Shown: positions 33,608 through 45,446 of the stretch, piece by piece
Layout: each line of letters opens with the position of its first letter
How positions within the stretch are numbered: the first letter of the stretch is position 1
Source: JBMDXB01 sp048594885
GTDB taxonomy: Bacteria; Acidobacteriota; Vicinamibacteria; Vicinamibacterales; 2-12-FULL-66-21
Direction of reading: 5' to 3'
DNA length: 64,000 nt
NCBI GenBank assembly: GCA_048594885.1
Contig: JBMDXB010000112.1
Coordinates: forward strand, 181,316-245,315
The notes under the pieces: generated by a model
The model's input: only the letters and a program-made list of their open reading frames with translations
The model's database searches: none
Told to the model about the DNA's origin: nothing
Made by a program: the position numbers and the translations under genes

Positions 33608-34813
33608 ATGAAGCGACTTGTGCCGCTCGCCGCCACCATCTACGCGATCACGCTGTTCATGGCGTTGACCGCCGCGCAAACCACATCGACCGCGAAGCCG
33701 TCCGACGGCAAACAGATCTTCCGGTTCGACACCTTTGGCGACGAACAGTTGTGGACCGACACGCTGCGGATGCATGAGGCGGTCGCCTCGGTATCTCCGG
33801 CCACGGCGCTGAGTGTCGGGCTCAAGGTCGATGTCGAGGCATTGCCGCCGGCCGTCATTGCCGCGCTGCAAGCCGGTCAGGTCGATCTGAACGATCCCGC
33901 TGTCACGATCGAATTGCTTCGTCTCAACGCTGTCGTCGGCGTGATTGGAAAGGTCGACGACGCCGGGGAACTCACCCGGCTCGGGATTACCTGCGCGCTG
34001 TGCCATTCGACGGTCGACAATTCCTTCACGACCGGCATCGGGAAGCGCCTGGACGGCTGGCCGAATCGAGATTTGAACGTCGGCGCGATTCTGGGATTGT
34101 CTCCGGCGTTGCCCGACTCGCTCAAAGCGGAGTTCGGCACGTGGGGACCTGGAAGGTACGATCCCCGCCATCACGCATTCGACGGCACCAACATCATCCC
34201 GCTGAACAGTCCAACGCTGCCCGTGCTCATCCCTCCCGCCTATGGGCTGCGGGAAGTAGGGTTCGAGACCTACGCCGGTGATGGATCGGTCTCCTACTGG
34301 AACAGTTACGTCGGCATCTCGCAGATGGGTGGACAGGGTAATTTCAGCGACCCGCGCATCAACCTGACGATCGTCCAGAAACCCGATCGCATCACGTCGA
34401 AACTCCCCGCATTGCGCGACTATCAACTGAGCCTGGCGGCGCCGGCGCCCCCGAGCGGATCGTTCGACGGCGCCGCGGCACGCCGAGGCGAACGGATCTT
34501 CAACGGCAAGGCAGGATGCGCCACCTGCCACATGCCTCCGGCCTACACGGACGTCTCGAGCGGCCCCGATCCCGCCGTGCCATTCCTCCACGATCCTGCG
34601 GAGATCGGCACGGAACCCTTCTACGCCGCGCGCAGCGCCACCGGGAAGTACCGCACGTCGCCGCTGCGCGGCGTCTGGCAGCATCCACCCTATTTTCACG
34701 ACGGGAGCGCGGCAACGCTGCTCGCGGTCGTGAATCACTACGACGAGCGGTTCCGCTTGAACCTGTCGGCGCAGCAGAAATCGGATCTCGTCGAGTTCCT
34801 CAAATCGCTGTAA
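33608..34813 (+). CDS. Exported diheme c-type cytochrome
   Basis: A 401-residue protein with a signal peptide (residues 1-23) and two CxxCH heme sites: CALCH (about residue 129) and CATCH (about residue 300). The C-terminal region (YRTSPLRGVWQHPPYFHDGSAATL, LSAQQKSDLVEFLKSL) matches the MauG/di-heme cytochrome c peroxidase-related group. It probably acts in periplasmic electron transfer or oxidation. It is co-transcribed with the next gene (11-bp gap). Confidence 0.9.
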   Translation: MKRLVPLAATIYAITLFMALTAAQTTSTAKPSDGKQIFRFDTFGDEQLWTDTLRMHEAVASVSPATALSVGLKVDVEALPPAVIAALQAGQVDLNDPAVTIELLRLNAVVGVIGKVDDAGELTRLGITCALCHSTVDNSFTTGIGKRLDGWPNRDLNVGAILGLSPALPDSLKAEFGTWGPGRYDPRHHAFDGTNIIPLNSPTLPVLIPPAYGLREVGFETYAGDGSVSYWNSYVGISQMGGQGNFSDPRINLTIVQKPDRITSKLPALRDYQLSLAAPAPPSGSFDGAAARRGERIFNGKAGCATCHMPPAYTDVSSGPDPAVPFLHDPAEIGTEPFYAARSATGKYRTSPLRGVWQHPPYFHDGSAATLLAVVNHYDERFRLNLSAQQKSDLVEFLKSL

Positions 34814-34824
34814 CGGGAGGTGAC

Positions 34825-35466
34825 ATGAAGAATCTGGCAATCGCATTCGTGTTCGTCTCTGCATCGTTGTCGGCGGCGGCCTCACCTCAGTCACACAGCG
34901 CTGCGAGCGCCGTCGCCGGCAGAAGCCCGGCGGCGGCTACGCTCAAACAGGACATGCGCAAGGTGTGGACGGATCACGTCGTCTGGACGCGTGCCTACAT
35001 CGTCGCGGCGGTCGCGGACCAGCCCGATGCGCAGGCAGCGGCGAATCGGCTGATGAAGAATCAGGAGGACATCGGCAGCGCCGTCGGGAAGATCTATGGC
35101 GCGGCGGCGGGACAACAACTGACCACGCTGCTCAAGGAACACATCACGATCGCGGTCGACGTGATCAAGGCGGCCAAGGCGGGCGACAAAGCCGCGCAGC
35201 AGAACGCCGACGCCAAGTGGCAACAGAACGGCGTGGCCATTGCCGACTTCCTCAGCAAAGCCAACCCGCACTGGCCCCGCGCGACCCTCGTGGATCTGAT
35301 GAAGGGCCATTTGTCGACGACGACGGCGGAGGTCGTGGCACGGCTGAACAAGCGGTGGGACGAAGATGTTCGTGCCTATGACGAGGTCTACCGGCACATC
35401 CTGATGATGTCGGACGCCTTGTCGGATGGAATCGTCAAACAATTTCCCGACAAGTTCGGCGCGTAG
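34825..35466 (+). CDS. Exported four-helix-type protein, unknown function
   Basis: A 213-residue secreted protein (signal peptide MKNLAIAFVFVSASLSAAA). It is nearly all helical with conserved aromatic and acidic patches: LWT-like KVWTDHVVWTRAYIV, NRLMKNQEDIG, HWPRATLVDLM, TTTAEVVARLNKRWDEDVRAYD, ILMMSDALSDGIVKQFPDKF. I recognise the pattern as a widespread uncharacterised family sometimes mislabelled as an enzyme; no catalytic motif is evident. GGGAGGTGAC directly precedes the ATG. It follows the diheme cytochrome gene and may be its partner. Confidence 0.75.
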   Translation: MKNLAIAFVFVSASLSAAASPQSHSAASAVAGRSPAAATLKQDMRKVWTDHVVWTRAYIVAAVADQPDAQAAANRLMKNQEDIGSAVGKIYGAAAGQQLTTLLKEHITIAVDVIKAAKAGDKAAQQNADAKWQQNGVAIADFLSKANPHWPRATLVDLMKGHLSTTTAEVVARLNKRWDEDVRAYDEVYRHILMMSDALSDGIVKQFPDKFGA

Positions 35467-35520
35467 GCGCGCGGCCCGCGTCAGCCGCGGGGCCCTCGTT
35501 TGGCACGGTAGACTTCACTG

Positions 35521-36255
35521 ATGGCGCGGCTGACGTGCGTCACGTACAACATCCATTCGGGGGTTGGTCTCGACAACCGGTACGACCTGGAGCGCATCCG
35601 CCGCGTCCTTGCCGATGCGCGCCCGCACATCGTCGCGCTGCAGGAGCTCAATTGCGGCATGTGGCGGTCGGCACGCGAGGATCAGGTCAGCGCGCTTGCC
35701 AACGGGCTCGAACTGACGCCGTCCTTCTGCGCAGTGCGCGCGGAGCAACAGGGTTCGTTCGGCATCGCGGTGCTCAGCCCGTTTCCTGCCGTGCGGCATC
35801 AGCAATACGACCTGAGCTATCAGCCGACTGTCGAGCCGCGCTACTGCCAGCGCGTCGACCTCGCCGTCGAACCGGGTCGAGTGCTGCACGTCTTCAATTG
35901 CCATCTGGGCCTGACCGCGCGTGAGCGCCGGTTCCAGCGCGATCGGATGTTGAGCGACGCGATTCTGCTCAGCGAGGATCTCCATCATCCGGTCATCCTG
36001 ATGGGAGATTTCAACGACAGCCCGTTCTCGGTCGTGCATCGCAGCCTGCGGAAGCATTTCGTCGACGCGTTCACCGCCGCTGGCAAGCATTGGGGGCCGA
36101 CGTTCAAGCTGGGACCGCTGCCGCTCCGTCTCGATCGCATCTACTGCAGCCGGAACGTTCGCGTGCTGGATTGCGGGGTCCTGGACGACGAGCGGTCGCG
36201 CGTGGCATCCGACCACCGCCCCGTCGTCGCGTCGGTCGAAGTTACGTCGGCCTGA
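35521..36255 (+). CDS. Endonuclease/exonuclease/phosphatase family protein (YbhP-like)
   Basis: A 244-residue EEP-fold phosphodiesterase. Metal and catalytic motifs: TYNIHSG, VALQELN (Glu), GDFNDSPFS, RLDRIYCS and ASDHRPVVAS. Members cleave phosphodiesters in DNA, lipids or sugars. It converges on a phospholipase D gene, overlapping it by 14 bp; in E. coli the related ybhP neighbours the cardiolipin synthase clsB, so a lipid role is plausible here. Confidence 0.9.
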   Translation: MARLTCVTYNIHSGVGLDNRYDLERIRRVLADARPHIVALQELNCGMWRSAREDQVSALANGLELTPSFCAVRAEQQGSFGIAVLSPFPAVRHQQYDLSYQPTVEPRYCQRVDLAVEPGRVLHVFNCHLGLTARERRFQRDRMLSDAILLSEDLHHPVILMGDFNDSPFSVVHRSLRKHFVDAFTAAGKHWGPTFKLGPLPLRLDRIYCSRNVRVLDCGVLDDERSRVASDHRPVVASVEVTSA

Positions 36256-37786
36256 CAGGCCGCCCCGCAGCCTGCAACGACCAGAGGCCAAGGACCAACG
36301 CGCCAACGGCCACAGCCCCGATGGCGGCGTATACCAGCGCGGCGCGGAGCGAGCGTGTCGATCCCCTGGCTGAGGTCGCCAAGGCTTCGATGACTGTGCC
36401 GGGAGTCAGTGGCCGTGAGGGATCGACGATCACCTGGATCGGCAGCCCGATCGTCTCATCTTCCGATTGAAGCTCGCGCAGAGATCTCGAATGCGCGCGC
36501 CGTGAGTCGACGAGGCGGACCAGCGAGCCGTCGGTCGCAAGAAACGTCTCGACCGCTTCGGCGCTCAGCCCCAAGTGCTCCGCCAGCAGTCGATTTCGCA
36601 GATTGGCGACCGCCTGTCGTTCGGCGCCGGAGGCCGCCTCGATCGTCACGTCGCATTCGGTATCGAGACGCATCGACCGGTTCGTCAGGTTCGAGGAGCC
36701 GACGCGAAACAGGCGGTCGTCGACCGCCAGGATCTTCGAGTGCACCGACACCGCGTCGCCGTCGAGATCCGGGACGACGGGATAGCACACGCGCAGGCGT
36801 CCGTAACGATCCGCGGCGCGTAAGCGGCGGATGGACTGAAATCGCAGCACTTCGATCGTGTGCTCTTCGAGCTTCCCCGAGTTCTTCAAGGGCAGCACGA
36901 TGATCACTTCCGGACCGTCGGTGGCCTCGAGCCGTTGGCACAGCGCGGTCACGATCGTTGCGCTCGTCAGGTACTGATTCTCGATGTAGAGGAACCGGCG
37001 CGCGGCGTCGATGAGATCGAGGTGCAGCCGTTCGACCTCGCAACGGTTGCCGCTGCCGTCGGCGCCGACATCCGTCCGTGAGATACCGATGAGTGCATTC
37101 TCGAGATCGGGCGTCACACCCGCCGGCCAGGCGCCGGTGTTCGGCTCGCCCTCCTCTATCGACGTTCCCGTCGCGCGGCGCCATCGCTCACGCGCGATCG
37201 CGGCCAGCGCGCGCGCCGCGTCACCGTCCACGACCGCCTGCACGTCGTGCGTCGGCGGATACGGGCGATCCTTCCCCGCTCGACGTTCATCCCATGCACG
37301 ATGCTCCTCGGTGTCCCACCGTCCTCCCGCGAGGTCCATTCCGCCGGCGAACGCGACGCTGTCGTCGACAGCGACGATCTTCTGATGGTGGCTGGCGCCC
37401 GGTGGATGCGTGCTGTCGAACTCGAGATGGACGCGCGAATGATTGAACGGGTCTCGACCGCGTACGAGCTCCGGATCGCGCACGTTCGCGAAGAGGAGTG
37501 GAAAGTCCCAGGTGAGGATGTGGATATGGAGGCTCGGATGTGCGTCGGCGACCGCCGGCAGGAACTCCCGCAACGGCGGCCGCAGTTCCTCGCCCGCGAC
37601 AGCCGCTCCGGGCCCGAGCCGGACACGGCTGTCGAGGTCCCAGCCGAGGATGATGACGCTCCGCCTCGCGCGCATCAGGCTGTCCGCCACGGCCGCGTAG
37701 TAATTCGCGCCGTCGATGAGCAGCGCGAATCGACGCGCCTTCACGAGGGGATCGCAGTTCCGGCCAGGCTGGAGCACGCGCGTCAT
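36242..37786 (-). CDS. Phospholipase D / cardiolipin-synthase-family protein
   Basis: 514 residues with two HKD motifs: HHQKIVAVDD (His134, Lys136, Asp141) and HSKILAVDDRLFRVGSSN near residue 370. These catalyse phosphatidyl transfer or hydrolysis. A single membrane helix near the C-terminus (LVYAAIGAVAVGALVLGLWSL) anchors it; part of this helix is encoded by a heptamer repeat. ATG at 37786 follows GCAGGATACTG. Domain order matches bacterial PLD/ClsB-like proteins. The partner EEP gene overlaps its 3' end. Confidence 0.9.
   Translation of the reverse strand: MTRVLQPGRNCDPLVKARRFALLIDGANYYAAVADSLMRARRSVIILGWDLDSRVRLGPGAAVAGEELRPPLREFLPAVADAHPSLHIHILTWDFPLLFANVRDPELVRGRDPFNHSRVHLEFDSTHPPGASHHQKIVAVDDSVAFAGGMDLAGGRWDTEEHRAWDERRAGKDRPYPPTHDVQAVVDGDAARALAAIARERWRRATGTSIEEGEPNTGAWPAGVTPDLENALIGISRTDVGADGSGNRCEVERLHLDLIDAARRFLYIENQYLTSATIVTALCQRLEATDGPEVIIVLPLKNSGKLEEHTIEVLRFQSIRRLRAADRYGRLRVCYPVVPDLDGDAVSVHSKILAVDDRLFRVGSSNLTNRSMRLDTECDVTIEAASGAERQAVANLRNRLLAEHLGLSAEAVETFLATDGSLVRLVDSRRAHSRSLRELQSEDETIGLPIQVIVDPSRPLTPGTVIEALATSARGSTRSLRAALVYAAIGAVAVGALVLGLWSLQAAGRPVRPT
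36277..36313. repeat. Heptamer repeats inside the PLD gene end
   Basis: ACGACCAGAGGCCAAGGACC and following CAACGCGCCAACGGCCAC are units of the GACCAAG family. In the PLD frame they encode part of the C-terminal membrane helix. Confidence 0.6.
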
Positions 37787-37862
37787 CAGTATCCTGCGGA
37801 GCAGGATCGATGCCCGACCGTGGGGATGAGCCGCGCGGCACGCGGCTTGCGCATTCAACCGT

Positions 37863-38417
37863 ATGCAGAGCTTGGCTTTACGCGGCCCTTTCGGCCTTGT
37901 GTGTCTCCTCTTTCTCATCTGTCCGACCGTCGCGGGGGCGCAGTCCTTTCAGGTGCAGGCAGCCGCCGGACCCACTCTCCGTGACGGCGGTCTCAGCCTG
38001 GCGGCGGGAATCGGCTTCAGTCCGGCATCGCGGCTGACGGTGCAGGTGGACGTCGATCGGACGCACCTCTTCAGTCGACTCGAACGCGACGCGCGAGGGT
38101 ATGTCTACGGCTTTCGTGGCGGCACGTTGACGCTCGCCACCGTGCAGCTACGCGTGTCGCTGTTTCGGCCCGATCGGGTCGGACCGTATGGCTTCGTCGG
38201 CGCCGCTCGAGGTGTGTCGAAGCCCAATGTGAGCGAGACGTTTCCGGTCCCCGTCACCAACGACGCGGGAGCCGTCTTCGCCGGCGGCGGACTCCACGTG
38301 CCCTTGCGCGATCGCCTCAGCCTGTTCAGCGATTTCCGGTTGATGCTCGGCGCGGAGGGCCCTGAAGGCATCATCGCGATCACACCGCTGCGTGCGGGTC
38401 TCGCCTGGCGCTTCTGA
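37863..38417 (+). CDS. Small outer-membrane beta-barrel-like protein
   Basis: A 184-residue exported protein (signal peptide to about residue 26, AGAQS). The mature part alternates hydrophobic and polar residues as in eight-stranded barrels (FQVQAAAGPTLR, LTVQVDVDRTHL, LATVQLRVSLF, YGFVGAARGVS) and ends in an aromatic (GLAWRF), the usual signal for BAM-dependent insertion. No specific family is identified. It is divergent from the PLD gene. Confidence 0.75.
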   Translation: MQSLALRGPFGLVCLLFLICPTVAGAQSFQVQAAAGPTLRDGGLSLAAGIGFSPASRLTVQVDVDRTHLFSRLERDARGYVYGFRGGTLTLATVQLRVSLFRPDRVGPYGFVGAARGVSKPNVSETFPVPVTNDAGAVFAGGGLHVPLRDRLSLFSDFRLMLGAEGPEGIIAITPLRAGLAWRF

Positions 38418-38618
38418 AACGAGCGACATCCCGCGCCGCACTGTAGCCGGACGCGCCCGAAGCAGCAAGTCGCAGCCCGGCACGGGTCGAGATGAAAACG
38501 AACGGCTCGCGGAGTACGATTGGCGAGCGCGGGTCGCGCGACTCACGCCGCACGCTCGGTGAACGTTCCGTTTCCGCGGTAGCCCTCGCCGTCCGCGACA
38601 GACAAAGTCAGGTGACAC

Positions 38619-40841
<2,223 letters not shown>

Positions 40842-40855
40842 CGCGGGCGCGCTCC

Positions 40856-42694
40856 GTGCAGAGACGCCTCCTTACCTTCGCCGTCGCGCTCGGAGCGCTC
40901 CTCAGCGTCCGATGCGCGACGGCGCCCGCGCCGAAGCCCGGAGCCTCCGCGCCGGCCCCTGCGCCGCCGGCCGCGGTGTTCCGCGTTTCTCCGGTAGACG
41001 AAGCCAAGCGCGCCGTCGCGCGTGACGGGATGGTGACCTCCGCCAACCCGCTGGCGAGCGAGGCCGGCGTGGCGATGCTGCGCGCGGGCGGCAACGCGAT
41101 CGACGCTGCCGTTGCCACCGCATTCGCGCTCGGCGTCGTCGAGCCGCAGATGTCGGGGCTGGGCGGAAGCGGCGCCGCCACGGTGTGGCTCGCCGAGAGC
41201 CGCCGTCCCGTGTATCTCGATTTCTACGCCGCACAATTTGCCGACTCGTGGCGCGGCTCACCCGCGCTGAAGCCGGCACCAAAAGGCGGCGAATCGACCC
41301 CACCTGACCTGCGCATCGTCGGCATCCCTGGGGAAGTGGCCGGCCTGCTCGCGCTTCACGAGACGCACGGCAGGTTGAAGCGCGCGGAGATTCTCGCACC
41401 CGCGATCGCCCTGGCGGAGGACGGCTTTCCCGTCGGCAAGATCCTCGCCGACTTCATCGCGTCCGGCCAGGCGAAGATGAAGCCGTACGCGGGCGCGGTG
41501 GAGCTCTACTTCCCCGGCGGGAAGCCGGCGCCTCCCGGAGTGGTCATCCGCAATCCGCTGCTCGCCGAATCGCTGCGGCGCATCGCGCGTGACGGCGCAC
41601 GCGGGTTCTACGAAGGGCCGATCGCCGATACGGTGCGCGCCGTCATGAATGCCGGGGGACATCCGGCGACGCCGCGCGACTTCGCCGAGTACGCGCCGCA
41701 GTGGAAGCAGCCGCTGTGCACCGAATATCGCGGCCGCACCGTGCTCTCCGCTCCGCCGCCGCAGACCGGGATGCGCGTGCTGCACACGCTCGAACTGCTC
41801 GAGACATTCGACCTCGCTGCCGCGGGCCTGCCGACGCAATCGGCCGCGGCGTTCGACATCCTCACGTCCGCGCTGCGCGTCGGACAGGCCGGCGCGTCCG
41901 GCAATAGCGATCCCAACTGGATGTCCGTTCCCGCCCGCGGCGTGTCGTCCGACGCGTTCGCCGCGACCCGCCGCTCAATCGTCGGCACAGGCAAAGCGGC
42001 GAAGGCCATTGCGCAGGCGGAGGCCGCCGCATTCGAGTCGGCGCCGCTTCCCGCTTCGTGCGCGGCGCTCCTGCCCCCTTCCACGACCGCGCCGGAGCTG
42101 CCACTCGCCGTCGGATCGACGGACATGCAGGACGACGGCTCGGGAGAAACGACGCACGTTTCCGTCGTCGATTCCGCCGGCAACGGCGTCGCGCTGACGG
42201 TGACGAACAGCACCGTCTGGGGCTCAGGCGCGTTTGCCGCGGGTTTCTTCCTCAACGACTCCGGGTTCCGGTTCACTGAGCAGAACATCGACGCGCCGTC
42301 GCGCAGCAAGTGGCGTATTCGCACGACGACCATCTCGCCGACGCTGGTACTGAAGGATCGGTCGGTGCAGATGGTGATCGGCGCGCCGGGCGCCGGCCGG
42401 ATTCCGACGGAGATCGTCCAGGTGATGGTCTACGCGCTCGACTACCGGCTCGATCCACTGGACGCGGTCAGGATGCCGCGGATCTTCGCGACCTCGGCCA
42501 GCCCGCAGGTGCAGCTGGAGCACGGCTTCACGCCGGAACTGCTGCGCGACGTGCGCGCGATGGGCTACGAGCCGGTCGCCGAATCATCCGGCTACGCCCG
42601 CCTTTACCTCGTCGTCCGGCAGGGTGATCGCTGGATCGGTGTGGCCGATCCCCGTCACGACGGCCAGCCTCGCGGCTACGACGCCGGACGATGA
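40856..42694 (+). CDS. ggt: Gamma-glutamyltransferase
   Basis: A 612-residue exported gamma-glutamyltransferase that cleaves glutathione and transfers the glutamyl group. The large subunit begins MVTSANPLASEAGVAMLRAGGNA, and GLGGSGAATVW is typical. The autoprocessing site is in GSGETTHVSVVD, with Thr432 the probable N-terminal nucleophile of the small subunit. A signal or lipoprotein leader (LLTFAVALGALLSVRC) precedes a Pro/Ala linker. GTG at 40856 avoids overlap with katG, which ends 14 bp before. Stress-related neighbours suggest glutathione or peptide turnover. Confidence 0.93.
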   Translation: MQRRLLTFAVALGALLSVRCATAPAPKPGASAPAPAPPAAVFRVSPVDEAKRAVARDGMVTSANPLASEAGVAMLRAGGNAIDAAVATAFALGVVEPQMSGLGGSGAATVWLAESRRPVYLDFYAAQFADSWRGSPALKPAPKGGESTPPDLRIVGIPGEVAGLLALHETHGRLKRAEILAPAIALAEDGFPVGKILADFIASGQAKMKPYAGAVELYFPGGKPAPPGVVIRNPLLAESLRRIARDGARGFYEGPIADTVRAVMNAGGHPATPRDFAEYAPQWKQPLCTEYRGRTVLSAPPPQTGMRVLHTLELLETFDLAAAGLPTQSAAAFDILTSALRVGQAGASGNSDPNWMSVPARGVSSDAFAATRRSIVGTGKAAKAIAQAEAAAFESAPLPASCAALLPPSTTAPELPLAVGSTDMQDDGSGETTHVSVVDSAGNGVALTVTNSTVWGSGAFAAGFFLNDSGFRFTEQNIDAPSRSKWRIRTTTISPTLVLKDRSVQMVIGAPGAGRIPTEIVQVMVYALDYRLDPLDAVRMPRIFATSASPQVQLEHGFTPELLRDVRAMGYEPVAESSGYARLYLVVRQGDRWIGVADPRHDGQPRGYDAGR

Positions 42695-42741
42695 TTCATC
42701 TGGATCGAACTATCCAGCTCTCCCAACCGTCTTAGGAGAGC

Positions 42742-45435
42742 ATGCCAAACCTACCCGCGCGGATCCGTGCATTGTGGAAGGTCCTCCGGCACTCGCATCG
42801 GCTCGATGGGGACATGGCCGAGGAGATGCGCTTCCACGTCGACAGCGAGGCGGAGCGACTGGCGCGCGAGCACGGGCTCGATGCCGTGGAGGCGCAGCGT
42901 CAAGCCCGCGTTCGGTTCGGCGGTATCGAGAAGTACAGGGAAGCGGGCCGTGATGCCCGAGGGCGGCAATGGCTCGATGCCGTTTCGCTCGACGTCCGGC
43001 TTGGCTTCCGCATGCTCGTCAAGCACCTGGGTCTCACCGTTGTCGCGGGTTCCGCAATCGCGGTGGCGATCGCGATCGGCGCAGGGTTCTTCGAGGTCAT
43101 CGGCGACTTTCTCGAGCCGGTGGTCCCTCTGCCGCAGGGGGATCGCATCGTATCGCTGCAATACACCAGCGAGCAGGGCGGCACCGAGCGCAGCATCCTG
43201 CACGATGTCGCGCGATGGCGTGAGGGGCTCGCCTCCGTCGATCATGTCGGCGCGTTCCGGCCCGTGTCGGTGAACCTGATCTCCGGCGACGCTCCACCCT
43301 TCGTCGTGCGGGTGGCCGAAATCAGCGCCTCCGCATTCGAGATCGCGCAAACGCCCCCGCTGCTCGGCCGCTATCTGGTGGCCAACGATGAGCGTGAGGG
43401 GGCCGAGCGGGTACTGCTCCTCGGACACGACGTCTGGCAATCGACGTTCGGCGGGGATCCCTCGATCGTCGGCCGCGTCGTCAAGCTGGGAGTCGAGTCA
43501 CACACGATCGTCGGCGTGATGCCCAGCGGGTTCAGGTTCCCCGTCAATCATCATTACTGGACGCCCTTGCGGCTCGATGCCTCACGATTCCAGCCGTTGA
43601 AGGGCCCACGCGTCTTTGTCTTCGGTCGGTTGGCGCCCGGCGCTTCGATGGAGCAGGCCCAGGCAGAGCTCGATGCGCACCGGTACAGCATGGCAGCAGC
43701 TTATCCCCGGGAGTACGAACGGCTGCGGCCGCACGTCTACCCCTACACACGCGAGCATGCCGACATGGACGACCCGGTCACGATGTGGATGTTCCAGCTC
43801 GCCCGCCTGCTGATTGGCGGTCTCGTCGTGATCGTGGCCGCCAACGTGGCGATCCTCATGTATGCGAGGACGACGGCGCGGAGTGGTGAGATCTCGTTGC
43901 GCAGCGCACTGGGCGCGAGCCGGCGACGGATCCTGGCGCAGCTCTTCACTGAAGCGCTGGCGTTGTCGTCGGTTGGCGCGGTCGCGGGGCTTGCCATCTC
44001 GCAAGTGTGGCTGTGGAAGTTCCAGGAGCAGGTGCAGACGAGCGAGGCGGTTCCCTTCTGGCTGACGTTCAAGCTATCGATGCCGACCGTCGTCTACGCG
44101 CTGGCGCTCGCCGCGCTGGCGGCCATCATCTTCGGTGTCGTTCCCGGGCTGAAGGTCACGCGCGGTCAGTTGCAGAACGTGCTGCGCGAGCTTGGCGGAG
44201 CCACGAAGCCCCGGCTTGGTCGTACGTGGACGTTCCTGGTGGTCGCCCAGGTCACGCTGGCAGTGACCGCGCTGCCGTTGTCGCTGTTCGTCCTCTGGCA
44301 GATCGTGCGAAGCGAAGTCGTTGCCGCCGGCTTTCCCGTCGAGCGATTCGTGACCGCGGTGGTGATGCTCGGTGACGACGCGTTCGGGGCGGGAGGCGAG
44401 CAGGACGCGAACGCGCGCGCGTCGCTCGTGCGCGCACGACAGTTGGAGCTGACCTCCCGCCTCGAAGCCGAACCCAGTGTGGCGGCGGTGACCTTCTCGT
44501 CCCACATACCCGGCGATGTGGAGCTGTTCCGGGACATAGAGTTCGCCGATGCCGCGGCAAATGCGGATCAACCTTCGGCAGCGGTGATGCGAGCCGCGCC
44601 GGAGCTGTTTGCCACCTACGACGTGAAGATCGTGGCCGGACGGTTCTTCAATCGTGGCGACAGGGACTCGACCACCAACGGCGTGATCGTCAATCGCCAT
44701 TTCGTCGAGGAATTCACCGGCGCATCAGCGGTCCTGGGCCGGCAGTTCCGATACTCCCAGCAGGCGCCGGGCGGCGATGCCGCTCGGCCGAGCCCATGGT
44801 ATGAAGTCATCGGCGTGGTCGACGATTTCCCCGCATTCCGGCTGGAGCCGGGCGTCGAGGCGCAGGCGACGGTCTACCATCCGGCGGCGGCGGGTGACAT
44901 CCATCCGGTTGTGATGTCGGTGCGACTGAGGGGCGCCGTTCCGGACGGCTTCGTCGGCCGGTTCCGGCAGATTGCCGCGGAGGTCGATCCGGCACTGCAA
45001 CTGAGAGGTGCGATGCTATTGGCGACGTTCTACGACACCAAGCGGACGGCGCTTCGATTCCTGGCGGTGGCAGTCGCGATCGTCACGCTGAGCGTGCTGC
45101 TGCTGTCGGCCGCGGGAATCTACGCCCTGATGTCGTTCACCGTGGCGCGCCGCACGCGGGAGATCGGGATCCGCGCCGCCCTCGGTGCGCACCCGCGGCG
45201 GCTGCTCCTCAGCGTGTTCGGCCGGGTCCTCTTGCAGATCGCGGCGGGCGTGGTCCTTGGATCGGTGTTGTCCGCGATCCTCCTCTCGGCATCGTCGATC
45301 ACGCCAGGCGAGGCGGGCATACTTCTCGTGGCCGTCGCGGCGATCATGGCAGCCGTCGGGTTGATGGCCGCGGTCGGACCGGCGCTGCGCAGTTTGCGCG
45401 TCGATCCATCGGAGGCGCTGCGAGCGGAGGCCTGA
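42742..45435 (+). CDS. ADOP-type ABC permease (MacB/FtsX core)
   Basis: An 897-residue permease of the acidobacterial duplicated orphan permease type. The N-terminal DUF-like helix (RALWKVLRHSHRLDGDMAEEMRFHVDSEAERLA) is the family's hallmark, followed by two MacB-periplasmic and two FtsX modules (IVGVMPSGFRFP; later EIGIRAALGAHPRRLLLSV). No ATPase gene is adjacent, hence orphan. The family is characteristic of Acidobacteria and supports the taxonomic call. Substrate unknown. AGGAGAG precedes the ATG. Confidence 0.93.
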   Translation: MPNLPARIRALWKVLRHSHRLDGDMAEEMRFHVDSEAERLAREHGLDAVEAQRQARVRFGGIEKYREAGRDARGRQWLDAVSLDVRLGFRMLVKHLGLTVVAGSAIAVAIAIGAGFFEVIGDFLEPVVPLPQGDRIVSLQYTSEQGGTERSILHDVARWREGLASVDHVGAFRPVSVNLISGDAPPFVVRVAEISASAFEIAQTPPLLGRYLVANDEREGAERVLLLGHDVWQSTFGGDPSIVGRVVKLGVESHTIVGVMPSGFRFPVNHHYWTPLRLDASRFQPLKGPRVFVFGRLAPGASMEQAQAELDAHRYSMAAAYPREYERLRPHVYPYTREHADMDDPVTMWMFQLARLLIGGLVVIVAANVAILMYARTTARSGEISLRSALGASRRRILAQLFTEALALSSVGAVAGLAISQVWLWKFQEQVQTSEAVPFWLTFKLSMPTVVYALALAALAAIIFGVVPGLKVTRGQLQNVLRELGGATKPRLGRTWTFLVVAQVTLAVTALPLSLFVLWQIVRSEVVAAGFPVERFVTAVVMLGDDAFGAGGEQDANARASLVRARQLELTSRLEAEPSVAAVTFSSHIPGDVELFRDIEFADAAANADQPSAAVMRAAPELFATYDVKIVAGRFFNRGDRDSTTNGVIVNRHFVEEFTGASAVLGRQFRYSQQAPGGDAARPSPWYEVIGVVDDFPAFRLEPGVEAQATVYHPAAAGDIHPVVMSVRLRGAVPDGFVGRFRQIAAEVDPALQLRGAMLLATFYDTKRTALRFLAVAVAIVTLSVLLLSAAGIYALMSFTVARRTREIGIRAALGAHPRRLLLSVFGRVLLQIAAGVVLGSVLSAILLSASSITPGEAGILLVAVAAIMAAVGLMAAVGPALRSLRVDPSEALRAEA

Positions 45436-45446
45436 CAGGCGGTTGA

